Below, piece by piece: positions 27,189 to 36,133 of a stretch of 64,000 nucleotides of DNA. The notes beneath the pieces were generated by a model. The model was not told the origin of the DNA, did no database searches, and saw only the letters and a program-made list of their open reading frames with translations. Position numbers and translations under genes: made by a program. This DNA comes from Curtobacterium sp. BH-2-1-1 (GTDB taxonomy: Bacteria > Actinomycetota > Actinomycetes > Actinomycetales > Microbacteriaceae): the NCBI RefSeq assembly GCF_001806325.1, contig NZ_CP017580.1, positions 1,860,001 to 1,924,000 of the forward strand, read 5' to 3'. How positions within the stretch are numbered: the first letter of the stretch is position 1; each line of letters begins with the position of its first letter.

Positions 27189-27749
27189 ATGCCCGCTGAC
27201 ACCGTGACCGACGCCCTCGCCCTGATCGTCCGCGAGTCCGCCGACCTCGCCGAGACGGTCCGGGGTGACACCGATGCCGCGCTCGAGCTGCTCAGCGGTG
27301 CCGAGCGCGTGTTCGTCCACGGGGCCGGCCGTTCCGGCCTCGCGCTGCGGATGACGGCCATGCGGCTCATGCACCTCGGACTCGACGTGCACGTCGTCGG
27401 CGAGGTGACGACCCCGGCCATCCGGACGGGGGACGTCCTGCTCGTCGCGAGCGGCTCCGGCACGACCACCGGCATCGTCCAGGCGGCGCGCACCGCGGTC
27501 GACGTCGGCGCTGACGTGCTCGCCGTGTCGACGACCGACGACTCGCCGCTCGGCGCGCTCGCCGCCGTCACCCTCGTCGTCCCCGCCGCGACGAAGACGG
27601 ACCGGTCGGGCAGCGCCTCCGAGCAGTACGCGGGCAGCCGCTTCGAGCAGGCCGTGGTCCTGCTCGGCGACGCACTCTTCCACGCCCTGTGGACCCGGAG
27701 CGGACGCTCCGCCGACGACCTGTGGCCCAGCCACGCCAACCTCGAGTGA
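27189..27749 (+). CDS. hxlB: 6-phospho-3-hexuloisomerase
   Basis: 186-residue SIS-domain isomerase of the ribulose monophosphate pathway: converts hexulose 6-phosphate to fructose 6-phosphate. Signature blocks: VFVHGAGRSGLALRMTAMRLMHLG, the VGEVTTPAI segment, DVLLVASGSGTTTGIVQAA and the C-terminal SRFEQAVVLLGDALFHAL. It forms an operon with hxlA 11 bases downstream. In phyllosphere bacteria the pathway detoxifies or assimilates formaldehyde; no methanol dehydrogenase is in the window. Confidence 0.93.
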   Translation: MPADTVTDALALIVRESADLAETVRGDTDAALELLSGAERVFVHGAGRSGLALRMTAMRLMHLGLDVHVVGEVTTPAIRTGDVLLVASGSGTTTGIVQAARTAVDVGADVLAVSTTDDSPLGALAAVTLVVPAATKTDRSGSASEQYAGSRFEQAVVLLGDALFHALWTRSGRSADDLWPSHANLE

Positions 27750-27760
27750 AAGGCACACCC

Positions 27761-28399
27761 ATGCAGATCCAGTTCGCCATCGACACCCTCACCACCGAGG
27801 CCGCGCTCGACCTCGCCGCGAAGGCAGCCCCGAGCGTCGACGTCCTCGAGCTCGGCACGCCGCTCATCAAGAGCGCCGGGCTCTCCGTCATCACCGCGAT
27901 GAAGGAGGCCCACCCGGACAAGACCGTGTTCGCCGACCTCAAGACCATGGACGCCGGCGAGCTCGAGGCGGACATCGCGTTCGCCGCGGGCGCCGACCTG
28001 GTCACCGTGCTCGGCGTCGCCGGGGACTCCACCATCGCGGGCGCGGTCGCCGCTGCCGAGAAGCACGGCAAGGGCGTCGTCGTCGACCTCATCGGCGTCG
28101 CGGACAAGCCCGCCCGGGCCCGTGAGGTCGTCGCCCTCGGCGCGCAGTTCGTCGAGGTGCACGCGGGACTCGACGAGCAGGCCGAGGAGGGCTTCACCTT
28201 CTCCACCCTGCTCGAGGCCGGCGAGGCCTCCGGCGTCCCCTTCTCGATCGCGGGCGGCGTGAACGCGTCGTCGATCGCGGCCGTGCAGGCGTCCGGAGCG
28301 ATCATCGCCGTCGCCGGGAGCGCCATCTACAGCGCGGACGACGTCGCAGCAGCGGCGGCGGAGCTGCGTGCGGCCGTCACGGAGGCCGCGGCGGTCTGA
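27761..28399 (+). CDS. hxlA: 3-hexulose-6-phosphate synthase
   Basis: 212-residue OMP-decarboxylase-fold aldolase joining formaldehyde to ribulose 5-phosphate. Visible blocks: LELGTPLIKSAGL, the DLKTMDAGELE active-site motif (Asp and Lys), VDLIGV, FVEVHAGLDEQA and SIAGGVNASSI for phosphate binding. A short AAAGG precedes the ATG. With hxlB it completes the two-step RuMP fixation module. Confidence 0.93.
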   Translation: MQIQFAIDTLTTEAALDLAAKAAPSVDVLELGTPLIKSAGLSVITAMKEAHPDKTVFADLKTMDAGELEADIAFAAGADLVTVLGVAGDSTIAGAVAAAEKHGKGVVVDLIGVADKPARAREVVALGAQFVEVHAGLDEQAEEGFTFSTLLEAGEASGVPFSIAGGVNASSIAAVQASGAIIAVAGSAIYSADDVAAAAAELRAAVTEAAAV

Positions 28400-28466
28400 T
28401 CCGGTCCAGGAGGCGCGGGTCGGCCCGGCAGGGTCGGCTCGCACCCGCGGGCGGTAGCGTCGGGGC

Positions 28467-29555
28467 GTGACGATCGCGCTGCGCCGGGTGACGGCGGACG
28501 ACTGGGAGACCTGGCGTCCGGTCCGGCTCGCGGCGCTCGCGGACGCTCCCGAAGCCTTCGGGTCCACGCTCGCCGACTGGGCCGACGCGCCCGAGCACCG
28601 GTGGCGGACACGGCTCTCGATCCCCGGAGCGCTCGACCTGCTCGCCCACGCCGAGGACGACTCCGTCGTCGGCATGGCCAGCGGCGTCCCGGGCGAGGAC
28701 CCGGGCACCGCCGAACTCATCTCGATGTGGGTCGACCCCGTCGCCCGCGGCCGAGGGGTCGCGGCCGCGCTCATCCGTGCGGTCGCGACCTGGGCCGCGA
28801 GCGCCGGGGCCGACACCCTCGAGCTGTCGGTCATGCCGGACAACGCCACTGCCCGTCGCACGTACGAGCGCTGTGGCTTCACCGCGGCCGACGAGCCCGG
28901 TGACCCGCTGCCCGACGGTCGGCACGAGGTCGTGATGCGTCGTGACCTCGCCGCCGAGCGCACGCTGGACGCCTACGAGCGTGCTGCCGACCGCTACGCC
29001 GAGCGCACCGACGACCACCGTGCCGGGCTCGTCGACGACCTGCTCGCACTCGTCCCGGTCGGGGCGCGGGTGCTCGAGCTCGGGTCGGGCCCGGGGCGTG
29101 ACGCCCTCGCGCTCGAGGCGGCCGGACTCGTCGTCGACCGGACCGACGGAGCGCGGTCGTTCGTGGACGCGCTGCGGTCCGCGGGGCACGAGGCGCGCCT
29201 CGTCGACGTGCGCTCGGACGCGTTCGGCGGCCCGTACGACGCCGTGTTCGCGAACGCCGTGCTGCTGCACGTCGGTCGGACGGAGCTCGAGGGCGTCCTC
29301 GTGCGGCTCCGCGACGCCGTGCACCCCGGCGGTGTGCTGGCCGCCACCGTGAAGCTCGGCGGCGGCGACGCGTGGAGCACGCGGAAGCTCGACCTCGCGC
29401 GACACTTCACCTACTGGACGCCAGGACCCCTGGCCGAGGTCGTCACCCGTTCCGGCTGGACCGACGTCGACGTCCGTGAGACCACGCGCCCGGGTGCCGA
29501 CGAGCGCTGGCTCACCGTCACCGCCCGACGCCCGCAGGAAGCAGGGAGACCATGA
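28467..29555 (+). CDS. GNAT acetyltransferase fused to SAM-dependent methyltransferase
   Basis: 362-residue two-domain protein. Residues 1-155: GNAT fold with VDPVARGRGVAAALIRAV (acetyl-CoA loop) and NATARRTYERCGF. Residues 165-355: class I methyltransferase with motif I LELGSGPGRDALALE and FANAVLLHV, then a C-terminal strand pair. Each part is of domain length, so this is a true fusion, not a frameshift artefact. Substrates are unknown; a small metabolite or antibiotic-like target could be modified by both. GTG start with TAGCGT at 28455-28460, exactly at leaderless distance. ATGA overlap with the next gene. Confidence 0.85.
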   Translation: MTIALRRVTADDWETWRPVRLAALADAPEAFGSTLADWADAPEHRWRTRLSIPGALDLLAHAEDDSVVGMASGVPGEDPGTAELISMWVDPVARGRGVAAALIRAVATWAASAGADTLELSVMPDNATARRTYERCGFTAADEPGDPLPDGRHEVVMRRDLAAERTLDAYERAADRYAERTDDHRAGLVDDLLALVPVGARVLELGSGPGRDALALEAAGLVVDRTDGARSFVDALRSAGHEARLVDVRSDAFGGPYDAVFANAVLLHVGRTELEGVLVRLRDAVHPGGVLAATVKLGGGDAWSTRKLDLARHFTYWTPGPLAEVVTRSGWTDVDVRETTRPGADERWLTVTARRPQEAGRP

Positions 29556-30292
29556 ACCGAGCACTCCGCTGGACCGCGTGGGTCGTCGCCGTGATCGTGC
29601 TGATCGCGGTGGTGTTCCTCGTCTGGGCGAACATCGTCATGCAGGGCACCCGGAGCGCGGCGCTGCAGGTCTGGCGGGACGACCGTGTGGCCGTCCGGGA
29701 CGCCGGGGACGCCGTGGTGATGACCCCGACCGGCACCGCGAACGGCGCGGGCATCGTGTTCATCCCGGGCGCGAAGGTCGATCCGTACGCGTACATGGCG
29801 ACGTTCCGGCAGGTGGTCGCCAGCGGGACGACCGTCGTCATCACGAAGCCGACGCTGCACCTCGCCTTCTTCGACACCCGCCCGCTGTCGACGTTCGAGT
29901 CCCACGCCCCCGACGTCCGGTCCTGGGCGGTCGGCGGGCACTCGCTCGGTGGCGTGCGCGCGTGCCAGCTCGCGCCGGACGCCGACGGGCTGCTCCTGCT
30001 CGGCAGCTACTGCGCGAACGACATCAGCAAGTCGTACATCAGCGTGCTCAGCGTCTCGGGGTCGCGTGACGGGCTCTCCACCCCCGAGAAGGTCGACGCC
30101 GCGCGGCACCTGCTGCCGTCGAACGCGATGACGGTCGAGGTGCAGGGCGCGAACCACGCCGACTTCGGTGCGTACGGTGCGCAGCCCGGGGACGACACCG
30201 CGACGATCTCGCGGACCGACGCCCGGCAGCAGATCGGTTCAGCGATCGAGGAGTGGGTGCGGACGCTGCCGTCGGGCGCTGCGCTGCGCTGA
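29552..30292 (+). CDS. Membrane-anchored alpha/beta hydrolase
   Basis: 246 residues with an N-terminal membrane anchor (WTAWVVAVIVLIAVVFLVWA, residues 8-27) and an extracytoplasmic alpha/beta-hydrolase domain. Nucleophile elbow GGHSLGG, late histidine in GANHADFG; the layout matches the AB_hydrolase_5 family, whose members are mostly uncharacterised. ATG 29552 overlaps the preceding stop, suggesting co-expression with the GNAT-methyltransferase. Confidence 0.82.
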   Translation: MNRALRWTAWVVAVIVLIAVVFLVWANIVMQGTRSAALQVWRDDRVAVRDAGDAVVMTPTGTANGAGIVFIPGAKVDPYAYMATFRQVVASGTTVVITKPTLHLAFFDTRPLSTFESHAPDVRSWAVGGHSLGGVRACQLAPDADGLLLLGSYCANDISKSYISVLSVSGSRDGLSTPEKVDAARHLLPSNAMTVEVQGANHADFGAYGAQPGDDTATISRTDARQQIGSAIEEWVRTLPSGAALR

Positions 30293-30371
30293 ACCTCCTG
30301 CACAGCGAACGAGTGTGTGAACTCTTTCCACAGGGGCCCGGCGCGCCTGAACGCCGGTCCTGGAGCGGTCC

Positions 30372-30416
30372 TAGACTCGTCCGGAAGCAACGTCGACGAC
30401 CCCGTCCCCCGGAGGG
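30372..30416 (+). promoter_or_regulatory. Promoter and ribosome site for pgmB
   Basis: A -10-like TAGACT at 30372-30377 and a strong GGAGGG ribosome site at 30411-30416, six bases before the ATG at 30423, imply a 5' leader of roughly 40 bases. No convincing -35 hexamer is seen. Confidence 0.5.
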
Positions 30417-30422
30417 CAGCAC

Positions 30423-31190
30423 ATGACGACGCCGGACCGGCGCACACCCGCGCGACTCGCTGACCAGCGAGCGCTCCTGTTCGACCTGGACGGTGTCCTC
30501 ACCCCCACCGCCGACGTCCACATGCGTGCGTGGAGCCGGCTGTTCACGCCCTACCTCGCCCAGCACGGCGTCGCTCCGTACACGGAACAGGACTACTTCG
30601 CGTACGTCGACGGCAAGCCCCGGTACGACGGGGTGCGTTCCCTGCTCGAGTCCCGCGGCATCGACCTGCCGCAGGGCACCCCGGACGACCCGCCGGACGC
30701 CGACACGGTGTGCGGGCTCGGCAACCGGAAGAACGCCGAGTTCACGGCCGAGTTGACCGAGCACGGGGTGGATCCCTACCCCGGTTCGCTCCGGTTCCTC
30801 GTCGCCGCCATCGACGCCGGGTTGTCCGTCGCCGTCGTGTCGAGCTCCGCCAACGCCGTGCAGGTGCTCCGCACGGCCGGCATCCTCGAGCGCTTCCCCG
30901 TGGTGGTCGACGGCCTCGTCGCCCGCGAAGACGGTCTGGCCGGCAAGCCCGCGCCCGACACCTACCTCGACGCCGCGAGCCGGTTCGGCCTGACCGCTGC
31001 CGAGTGCGTCGTTGTCGAGGACGCCACGAGCGGGGTCGAGGCGGGACGGAACGGTGCCTTCGGGCTCGTCATCGGCGTCGATCGCGGAGCCGGGGCCGAC
31101 GCGCTCCGGGCGCACGGTGCCGACGTCGTGGTCGGCGACCTCGACGAACTCGTCGACGAGCTGCCGGAACCGGCCACGAGCACGACGTAG
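30423..31190 (+). CDS. pgmB: Beta-phosphoglucomutase family HAD phosphatase
   Basis: 255-residue HAD enzyme with motif I LFDLDGVLTPTADVH, a cap domain containing YFAYVDGKPRYDGV (typical of beta-phosphoglucomutases), motif II VVSSS, motif III Lys in AGKPAPDTY and motif IV VVEDATSGVEAG. The cap sequence and the neighbouring GH65 phosphorylase identify it as the mutase that converts beta-glucose 1-phosphate to glucose 6-phosphate. The next gene starts 78 bases downstream. Confidence 0.87.
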   Translation: MTTPDRRTPARLADQRALLFDLDGVLTPTADVHMRAWSRLFTPYLAQHGVAPYTEQDYFAYVDGKPRYDGVRSLLESRGIDLPQGTPDDPPDADTVCGLGNRKNAEFTAELTEHGVDPYPGSLRFLVAAIDAGLSVAVVSSSANAVQVLRTAGILERFPVVVDGLVAREDGLAGKPAPDTYLDAASRFGLTAAECVVVEDATSGVEAGRNGAFGLVIGVDRGAGADALRAHGADVVVGDLDELVDELPEPATSTT

Positions 31191-31268
31191 GCGAAGCGGC
31201 CGGGGCGATCCACGCCTCCAGGCCCTCCCGACCCTCCCCACGAACACCCTCCTCCCCCACGGAGCACC

Positions 31269-33779
31269 ATGAACCCCATCACCTCCGACCCGCTGGACCG
31301 CGTCCGCTACCCGATCGACGAGTGGGCCCTCGTCGAGACCGAGTACGCGCCCGACGAGCAGGGCGTCGCCGAGACGAACTTCGCCGTCGGCAACGGGTAC
31401 CTGGGCCTGCGCGGCAACCTCGACGAGGGTCGTGGCGGCGTGCAGTACGGCACGTACATCAACGGTTTCCACGAGACCTGGCCGATCCGCCACGCCGAGG
31501 ACGCCTTCGGCTTCGCGAAGACCGGGCAGACGATCATCAACGCGCCCGACGCCAAGGTGATCCGCCTGTACGTCGACGACGAACCGCTCGTCCTGGCCGA
31601 GGCGGACATCCTCCGGCACACCCGGCGGCTCGACTTCCGGGGCGGGTACCTGTTCCGCGAGACCGAGTGGTCGACGCCGTCGGGCAAGCGCGTGCTCATC
31701 CGGTCGCGGCGGCTGGTGTCGTTCACCGACCGACACCTGGCGGTCATCGACTACGAGGTGACCGTGCTCGACGCGGACGCCTCGATCCTGCTGTCGAGCC
31801 AGATCCTCAACCGGCAGGACGTGCAGGACGAGTACCACGCGGGGATGCGTGCGGCGGCGAACGCGTTCGACCCGCGCAAGGCCGAGGCGTTCACCGAGCG
31901 GGTGCTCGAGCCGAAGCTCAAGCGCAGCACCGGCGGCCGTTCGCTGCTCGGGTACCAGGCGGCGAGCTCGGGCATGACGATCTGCGTCGGCGTCGAGCAC
32001 CACCTCGAGACCGAGAACAGCTGGGACGAGTCCTCGTCGATCGAGGACGACCTGGCGAAGCACGTCTACCGCGTGCAGGCGCGCGCCGGGCAGCCGATCC
32101 GCCTGACGAAGCACGTGGTCTACCACACGTCCCGCGGGGTCCCGGCGCGCGAACTCGCCGACCGCTGCGAGCGGACCCTCGATCGCTCGCGTGCCGAGTC
32201 CGTCGACGCGGCCTTCGCGCGGCAGGCCGAGTGGATGGACGACTTCTGGGCGCGGAGCGACGTCGAGATCGTCGGGCAGCCCGCGCTCCAGCAGGCCGTC
32301 CGGTGGAACCTGTTCATGCTCGCGCAGGCCACGGCCCGGACCGACGGGCACGGCATCGCGGCGAAGGGCGTCACGGGCTCCGGGTACGGCGGCCACTACT
32401 TCTGGGACATGGAGATCTACGTCCTGCCGTTCCTGTCGTACACGGCGCCGATCGTCGCCCGGAACGCCCTGCGGTTCCGCTACAACATGCTCGACGCGGC
32501 TCGGTCCCGCGCCCGCGAGCTGAACCAGCACGGCGCGCTGTTCCCCTGGCGGACGATCAACGGCGAGGAGTCCAGCGCCTACTACGCCGCCGGCACCGCG
32601 CAGTACCACATCGACGCGGACATCGCGCATGCGCTCATGCAGTACGTCCGCGCCTCGGACGACCGCGAGTTCCTCAAGCGCGGTGCGATCGACATCCTCG
32701 TCGAGACCGCCCGCCTGTGGGAGGACCTCGGGTTCTGGCGGTCGAACGGCGACAAGAAGTTCCACATCGACGGCGTCACCGGTCCCGACGAGTACACGAC
32801 GGTCGTCGACGACAACCTCTACACGAACGTGATGGCTCGGGCGAACCTGTGGTTCGCCGTGAACGCCTGCCGCGAGCTCGCAGCCGACGACCCGGAAGAG
32901 TACGAGCGCATGGTGCGGCGGACCGGGCTGCAGGCGCAAGAGGTGACCGACTGGGAGCACGCGGCCGAGTCGATGGAGATCCCGTTCGACCCGCACCGTG
33001 GCATCCACCCGCAGGACGCCCAGTTCCTCGACAAGGAACTCTGGGACCTCGACAACACCCCCGAGAGCAAGCGCCCGCTGCTGCTCCACTACCACCCGCT
33101 GGTGATCTACCGGTTCCAGGTCCTCAAGCAGGCCGACGTCGTGCTCGCGCTGTTCCTCCAGGGGCACGAGTTCACCGCTGCCGAGAAGCGTCGCGACTTC
33201 GACTACTACGACGCCCTCACGACGGGCGACTCCACGCTGTCGGCGGTCGTGCAGTCGATCATGGCGGCCGAGGTCGGCTACCACGACCTCGCGTTGCAGT
33301 ACTTCCAGACGGCGCTGTACGTCGACCTCGCCGACCTGCACGGCAACACGACCGACGGGGTGCACATCGCCTCGACGGGCGGCATCTGGGGCGCGGTCGT
33401 GAACGGGTTCGGCGGCATGCGGGACCACGGCGGCCGGATGACCTTCAACCCGCGGCTGCCGAAGGACTGGGAGCGGATCACCTACCGCCTGACGGTGCGC
33501 GGATCGCGTGTGCGCGTCGACCTCGAGCAGGACGCCATGACCTTCACGGTCGAGACGGGCTCCGGGTTCACCGCGTGGGTGCACAACCAGCAGTGGGACG
33601 TCACCGCCGGCGAGCCGACCGTCGTGCCGCTGCCGCACCAGGGCCCACGGATGTCCGGGCGCGCGCCGACGACGGCCGACATCCAGGGCACCCTCCGTGC
33701 CGACGGATCGGTCGTCACGGCGTCGATCCCGACGATCTCGCTCGACCGCGACCTGGAGCCGGACGACACGACCGCCTGA
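31269..33779 (+). CDS. GH65 glycoside phosphorylase
   Basis: 836-residue inverting disaccharide phosphorylase of family 65 (maltose, trehalose, kojibiose or nigerose type). N-terminal beta-sandwich starts with NFAVGNGYLGLRGN; the (alpha/alpha)6 barrel holds GYGGHYFWDMEIYVLPFLSY and the catalytic acid Glu508 in GVTGPDEYTTVVDDN. The phosphate-binding region near HIASTGGIWGAVVNGFGG is intact. Releases beta-glucose 1-phosphate, which the adjacent mutase consumes. Which disaccharide is used cannot be decided from motifs. Confidence 0.93.
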   Translation: MNPITSDPLDRVRYPIDEWALVETEYAPDEQGVAETNFAVGNGYLGLRGNLDEGRGGVQYGTYINGFHETWPIRHAEDAFGFAKTGQTIINAPDAKVIRLYVDDEPLVLAEADILRHTRRLDFRGGYLFRETEWSTPSGKRVLIRSRRLVSFTDRHLAVIDYEVTVLDADASILLSSQILNRQDVQDEYHAGMRAAANAFDPRKAEAFTERVLEPKLKRSTGGRSLLGYQAASSGMTICVGVEHHLETENSWDESSSIEDDLAKHVYRVQARAGQPIRLTKHVVYHTSRGVPARELADRCERTLDRSRAESVDAAFARQAEWMDDFWARSDVEIVGQPALQQAVRWNLFMLAQATARTDGHGIAAKGVTGSGYGGHYFWDMEIYVLPFLSYTAPIVARNALRFRYNMLDAARSRARELNQHGALFPWRTINGEESSAYYAAGTAQYHIDADIAHALMQYVRASDDREFLKRGAIDILVETARLWEDLGFWRSNGDKKFHIDGVTGPDEYTTVVDDNLYTNVMARANLWFAVNACRELAADDPEEYERMVRRTGLQAQEVTDWEHAAESMEIPFDPHRGIHPQDAQFLDKELWDLDNTPESKRPLLLHYHPLVIYRFQVLKQADVVLALFLQGHEFTAAEKRRDFDYYDALTTGDSTLSAVVQSIMAAEVGYHDLALQYFQTALYVDLADLHGNTTDGVHIASTGGIWGAVVNGFGGMRDHGGRMTFNPRLPKDWERITYRLTVRGSRVRVDLEQDAMTFTVETGSGFTAWVHNQQWDVTAGEPTVVPLPHQGPRMSGRAPTTADIQGTLRADGSVVTASIPTISLDRDLEPDDTTA

Positions 33780-33884
33780 CACCCTCCGAACGCGCCCAGG
33801 CGGGTGCGGGCACCATGGCTCGCCGTGCCCCGCTGGGCCGATGGCGTCTCCCCGGGCACGGATCGTGCAACGAGAGGAGACACC

Positions 33885-34652
33885 ATGGGCAACCGGTTCG
33901 AGGGCAGGGTGGCGATCGTCACGGGTGCCGGGTCCGGCATCGGCGAGGCGACCGCGCGGGCGTTCGTCGACGAGGGCGCGTCCGTCGTCCTGACCGACAG
34001 CGTCGACGAGAAGGTGCGAGCGGTCGGCGACAGCCTGCCGAGCGACCGGGTCGTGGCGCTCCACGCGGACGTCGCGAGCCCGGCCGACTGGCAGCGGGTC
34101 GTCGACACGGCCATCGAGCGGTTCGACCGCATCGACGTGCTCGTGAACAACGCCGGCACCTTCAGCTCCGGCGACATCACGGACATCACGCCGGACGAGT
34201 GGCACCGCGTGATCGAGACCGACCTCTCCAGCGTGTTCTACGGCACCCGGGCGGCGCTGCCGTTCCTCCGTGCCACGAAGGGGTCGATCGTGAACACCTC
34301 GTCGGTATCCGGCGAGGACGCGGACTGGCGGATGAGCCCCTACAACGCGGCGAAGGGCGGGGTCTCGAACTTCACCAAGGCCGCCGCGCTCGACAACGGG
34401 CAGTTCGGCGTCCGCGTGAACGCCGTGGCGCCGGGGCTCGTGTGGACGGACCTCACGCAGGACCAGGCGGAGGACGAAGAGCTGCAGGAGAAGTTCGAGG
34501 AGCGGATCGCCCTCGGCCGCGCGGGTCGTGCGCACGAGGTCGCGGCGGCCGTGCTGTTCCTGGCGAGTGACGCGGCGTCGTTCATCACCGGGGCGATCCT
34601 GCCGGTCGACGGTGGCACCACCGCGAGCAACGGGCAGCCGCCCCAGTCCTGA
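33885..34652 (+). CDS. SDR family oxidoreductase
   Basis: 255-residue short-chain dehydrogenase: VTGAGSGIGEATARA cofactor loop, NNAGTFS, catalytic Ser in NTSSVSG, YNAAKGG with Tyr/Lys, and FITGAILPVDGG at the C-terminus. Substrate unknown. ATG 33885 is preceded by a strong GAGAGGAG site (33872-33879), so the leader is normal; a longer in-frame upstream extension is rejected because the domain begins here. Confidence 0.87.
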   Translation: MGNRFEGRVAIVTGAGSGIGEATARAFVDEGASVVLTDSVDEKVRAVGDSLPSDRVVALHADVASPADWQRVVDTAIERFDRIDVLVNNAGTFSSGDITDITPDEWHRVIETDLSSVFYGTRAALPFLRATKGSIVNTSSVSGEDADWRMSPYNAAKGGVSNFTKAAALDNGQFGVRVNAVAPGLVWTDLTQDQAEDEELQEKFEERIALGRAGRAHEVAAAVLFLASDAASFITGAILPVDGGTTASNGQPPQS

Positions 34653-34682
34653 GCGTGGCTGTCCGCGGCCGGTCGTCGCCGC

Positions 34683-35069
34683 TCAGTCGGCGACGAGTTC
34701 GACCTTGAACCGTTCGGCGTCCTCGAGGAACGCCGCGTGGTGGTCCGGCCCGCCGGCGTGCGGATGGCGGTCCTCGTAGAGGCGTCGCCATCCGTGCGCG
34801 GGCGCGGCCGCCCAGATCCGGGCCACGTCGTCGGTGCCACCGGCGTGGAACGCGAGGTGGCTCAGGCCCGGGCGTCGTCGATCGTGCTCGCCCGGCAGCG
34901 GAGCGGTCTCGAGCACGACGTACAGGTCGCCGAGCCGCCAGCTCCGCCCGTCGGGCCAGCGCTGGAAGGGCTCGTGGCCGAGCTCGGTCAGGAGCCAGTC
35001 CCACGCGGGACCGGACGCGTCGAGGTCGGCGGTGCGCAGTTCGACGTGGTGCAGACCACCCCGGCTCAC
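34683..35069 (-). CDS. VOC family (glyoxalase-like) protein
   Basis: 128 residues with the VOC pattern: LHHVELRTADLDASGPAWDWLL, then GLSHLAFHAGGTDDVARIW and HHAAFLEDAERFKVELV. The metal positions His/Glu are plausible (HHVE, HLAF, FKVELV). Similar to bleomycin-resistance/glyoxalase proteins of unknown substrate. GTG 35069 overlaps the DUF1697 stop (GTGA), making a two-gene minus-strand operon. Confidence 0.8.
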   Translation of the reverse strand: MSRGGLHHVELRTADLDASGPAWDWLLTELGHEPFQRWPDGRSWRLGDLYVVLETAPLPGEHDRRRPGLSHLAFHAGGTDDVARIWAAAPAHGWRRLYEDRHPHAGGPDHHAAFLEDAERFKVELVAD

Positions 35070-35581
35070 AGGAGCTTCCGGAGCGTGTTCGCGTTGCGGG
35101 TCGTCGTCGTCCGCTTGAAGCGTGCGGCACCGGCCCGCTTGGCGAACACCGTGTCTGTGCTCGACCCCTTCGGGCACGACCAGTAGACGACTCCTGCGCC
35201 CCGGGCGACGCGCTCGACGGACTCGTCGACCTCGAGGTCGGCCAGCAGGTCGTCGAGGGCGTCCTCGTCGGAGCCGAACACGACGTAGTCGTGGTGGTCC
35301 TCGGCGGCGGGGAACGGGAAGCCGTCCACGACGGCGGCGAGGTCGTCGTGGGGGACGAGCACGATCCAGGCGTCGTATCCGAAGCGGTCTCGGAGCGACC
35401 GCTCGATGTCGGTCTTCAGGGCGGCGGCCGTGCCGTCCGAGCCGAACACCACGTTCCCGGAGGCGAGGACGGTCCGGACGTCCTGGTAGCCGCGTTCCCG
35501 GAACAGCGCCGCGAGTTCGGCGCTCCTGATCGTGATCCCGTTGACGTTCACCCCGCGCAGCAGCGCGACCCACCTGGTCAT
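35066..35581 (-). CDS. DUF1697 family protein
   Basis: 171 residues. Family hallmark is the N-terminal RWVALLRGVNVNGITIRSAELAALF and TVLASGNVVFGSD; C-terminal VYWSCPKGSS and RNANTLRKLL also match. Function of DUF1697 is not established. ATG 35581 is preceded by TACGGT on the minus strand (35588-35593), 7-12 bases upstream, so the message is probably leaderless. Its promoter lies back to back with the toxin-antitoxin promoter. Confidence 0.88.
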   Translation of the reverse strand: MTRWVALLRGVNVNGITIRSAELAALFRERGYQDVRTVLASGNVVFGSDGTAAALKTDIERSLRDRFGYDAWIVLVPHDDLAAVVDGFPFPAAEDHHDYVVFGSDEDALDDLLADLEVDESVERVARGAGVVYWSCPKGSSTDTVFAKRAGAARFKRTTTTRNANTLRKLL

Positions 35582-35618
35582 GCCCGAACCGTACCGCCCC
35601 CGGCCGACCCCTGGCCAC

Positions 35619-35653
35619 TTGTGTTCAGAACGCGTTCTGAATAGCCTTGATCC
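35619..35653 (+). promoter_or_regulatory. Toxin-antitoxin promoter with perfect 18-bp palindromic operator
   Basis: -35 TTGTGT (35619-35624), a 17-base spacer, and -10 TAGCCT (35642-35647) place the start point on the GTG codon at 35654. The spacer is almost entirely occupied by TTCAGAACGCGTTCTGAA (35624-35641), a perfect 18-base palindrome. A protein bound there would block RNA polymerase, the classical autoregulation of antitoxins. Confidence 0.75.
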
Positions 35654-36130
35654 GTGACGATCCTCGCCCCTGCTCCCGTACCGTCTCGGCCTCGTCGCGC
35701 GGTGCAGTCCTCCGACCTCTCGCGCCATGCGAAGGAGGTGTTCGCCGCGGCCGAGCAGGAACCGCTCGAGGTGACCCGTCGCGACGGCAAGCCGCTCGTG
35801 CTGACGACGAAGGAGCGCTCGGACGACGACGAGGCCGTGCTCGACATCGCCGCGCAGCTCATCGCCGCGGTGACGATCAACGAGCAGTTGCCGCTGCACG
35901 ACCGTCTGGCGATCCCCTACCCGTGGCTGAAGCTCCTGAGCCGCGCCGATCAGCAGCGGTTCGCGAAGGAGATCGTCGAGGTCGCACGGGGTTCGTTCTC
36001 GCTGCGGCAGCCGCGCCGGCTCCTGCTCGAGATGCAGGCATGGCGGAACTCCGCCGAAGCCATCGCCGCCGGCTGGGACACCTCCGAGGTCGAGGTGACC
36101 GACAGCCCCGTCGTCGTCGAGAAGCCCTGA
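35654..36130 (+). CDS. Phd/YefM-like antitoxin
   Basis: 158 residues. N-terminal part AVQSSDLSRHAKEVFAAAEQEPLEVTRRDGKPLVLTTKER resembles the Phd/YefM fold that dimerises and binds operator DNA; the rest is helical and longer than a standard Phd (~80-90 residues), so the C-terminal half may wrap the toxin. The toxin gene begins three bases after the stop. GTG start at 35654 coincides with the predicted transcription start. Likely autoregulator of the palindrome at 35624-35641. Confidence 0.8.
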   Translation: MTILAPAPVPSRPRRAVQSSDLSRHAKEVFAAAEQEPLEVTRRDGKPLVLTTKERSDDDEAVLDIAAQLIAAVTINEQLPLHDRLAIPYPWLKLLSRADQQRFAKEIVEVARGSFSLRQPRRLLLEMQAWRNSAEAIAAGWDTSEVEVTDSPVVVEKP

Positions 36131-36133
36131 CGG

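Noticed and set aside
30048..34535. Very long minus-strand open frame opposite pgmB and GH65
   Set aside because: Typical GC-driven shadow; the plus-strand proteins carry clear domains and a ribosome site.
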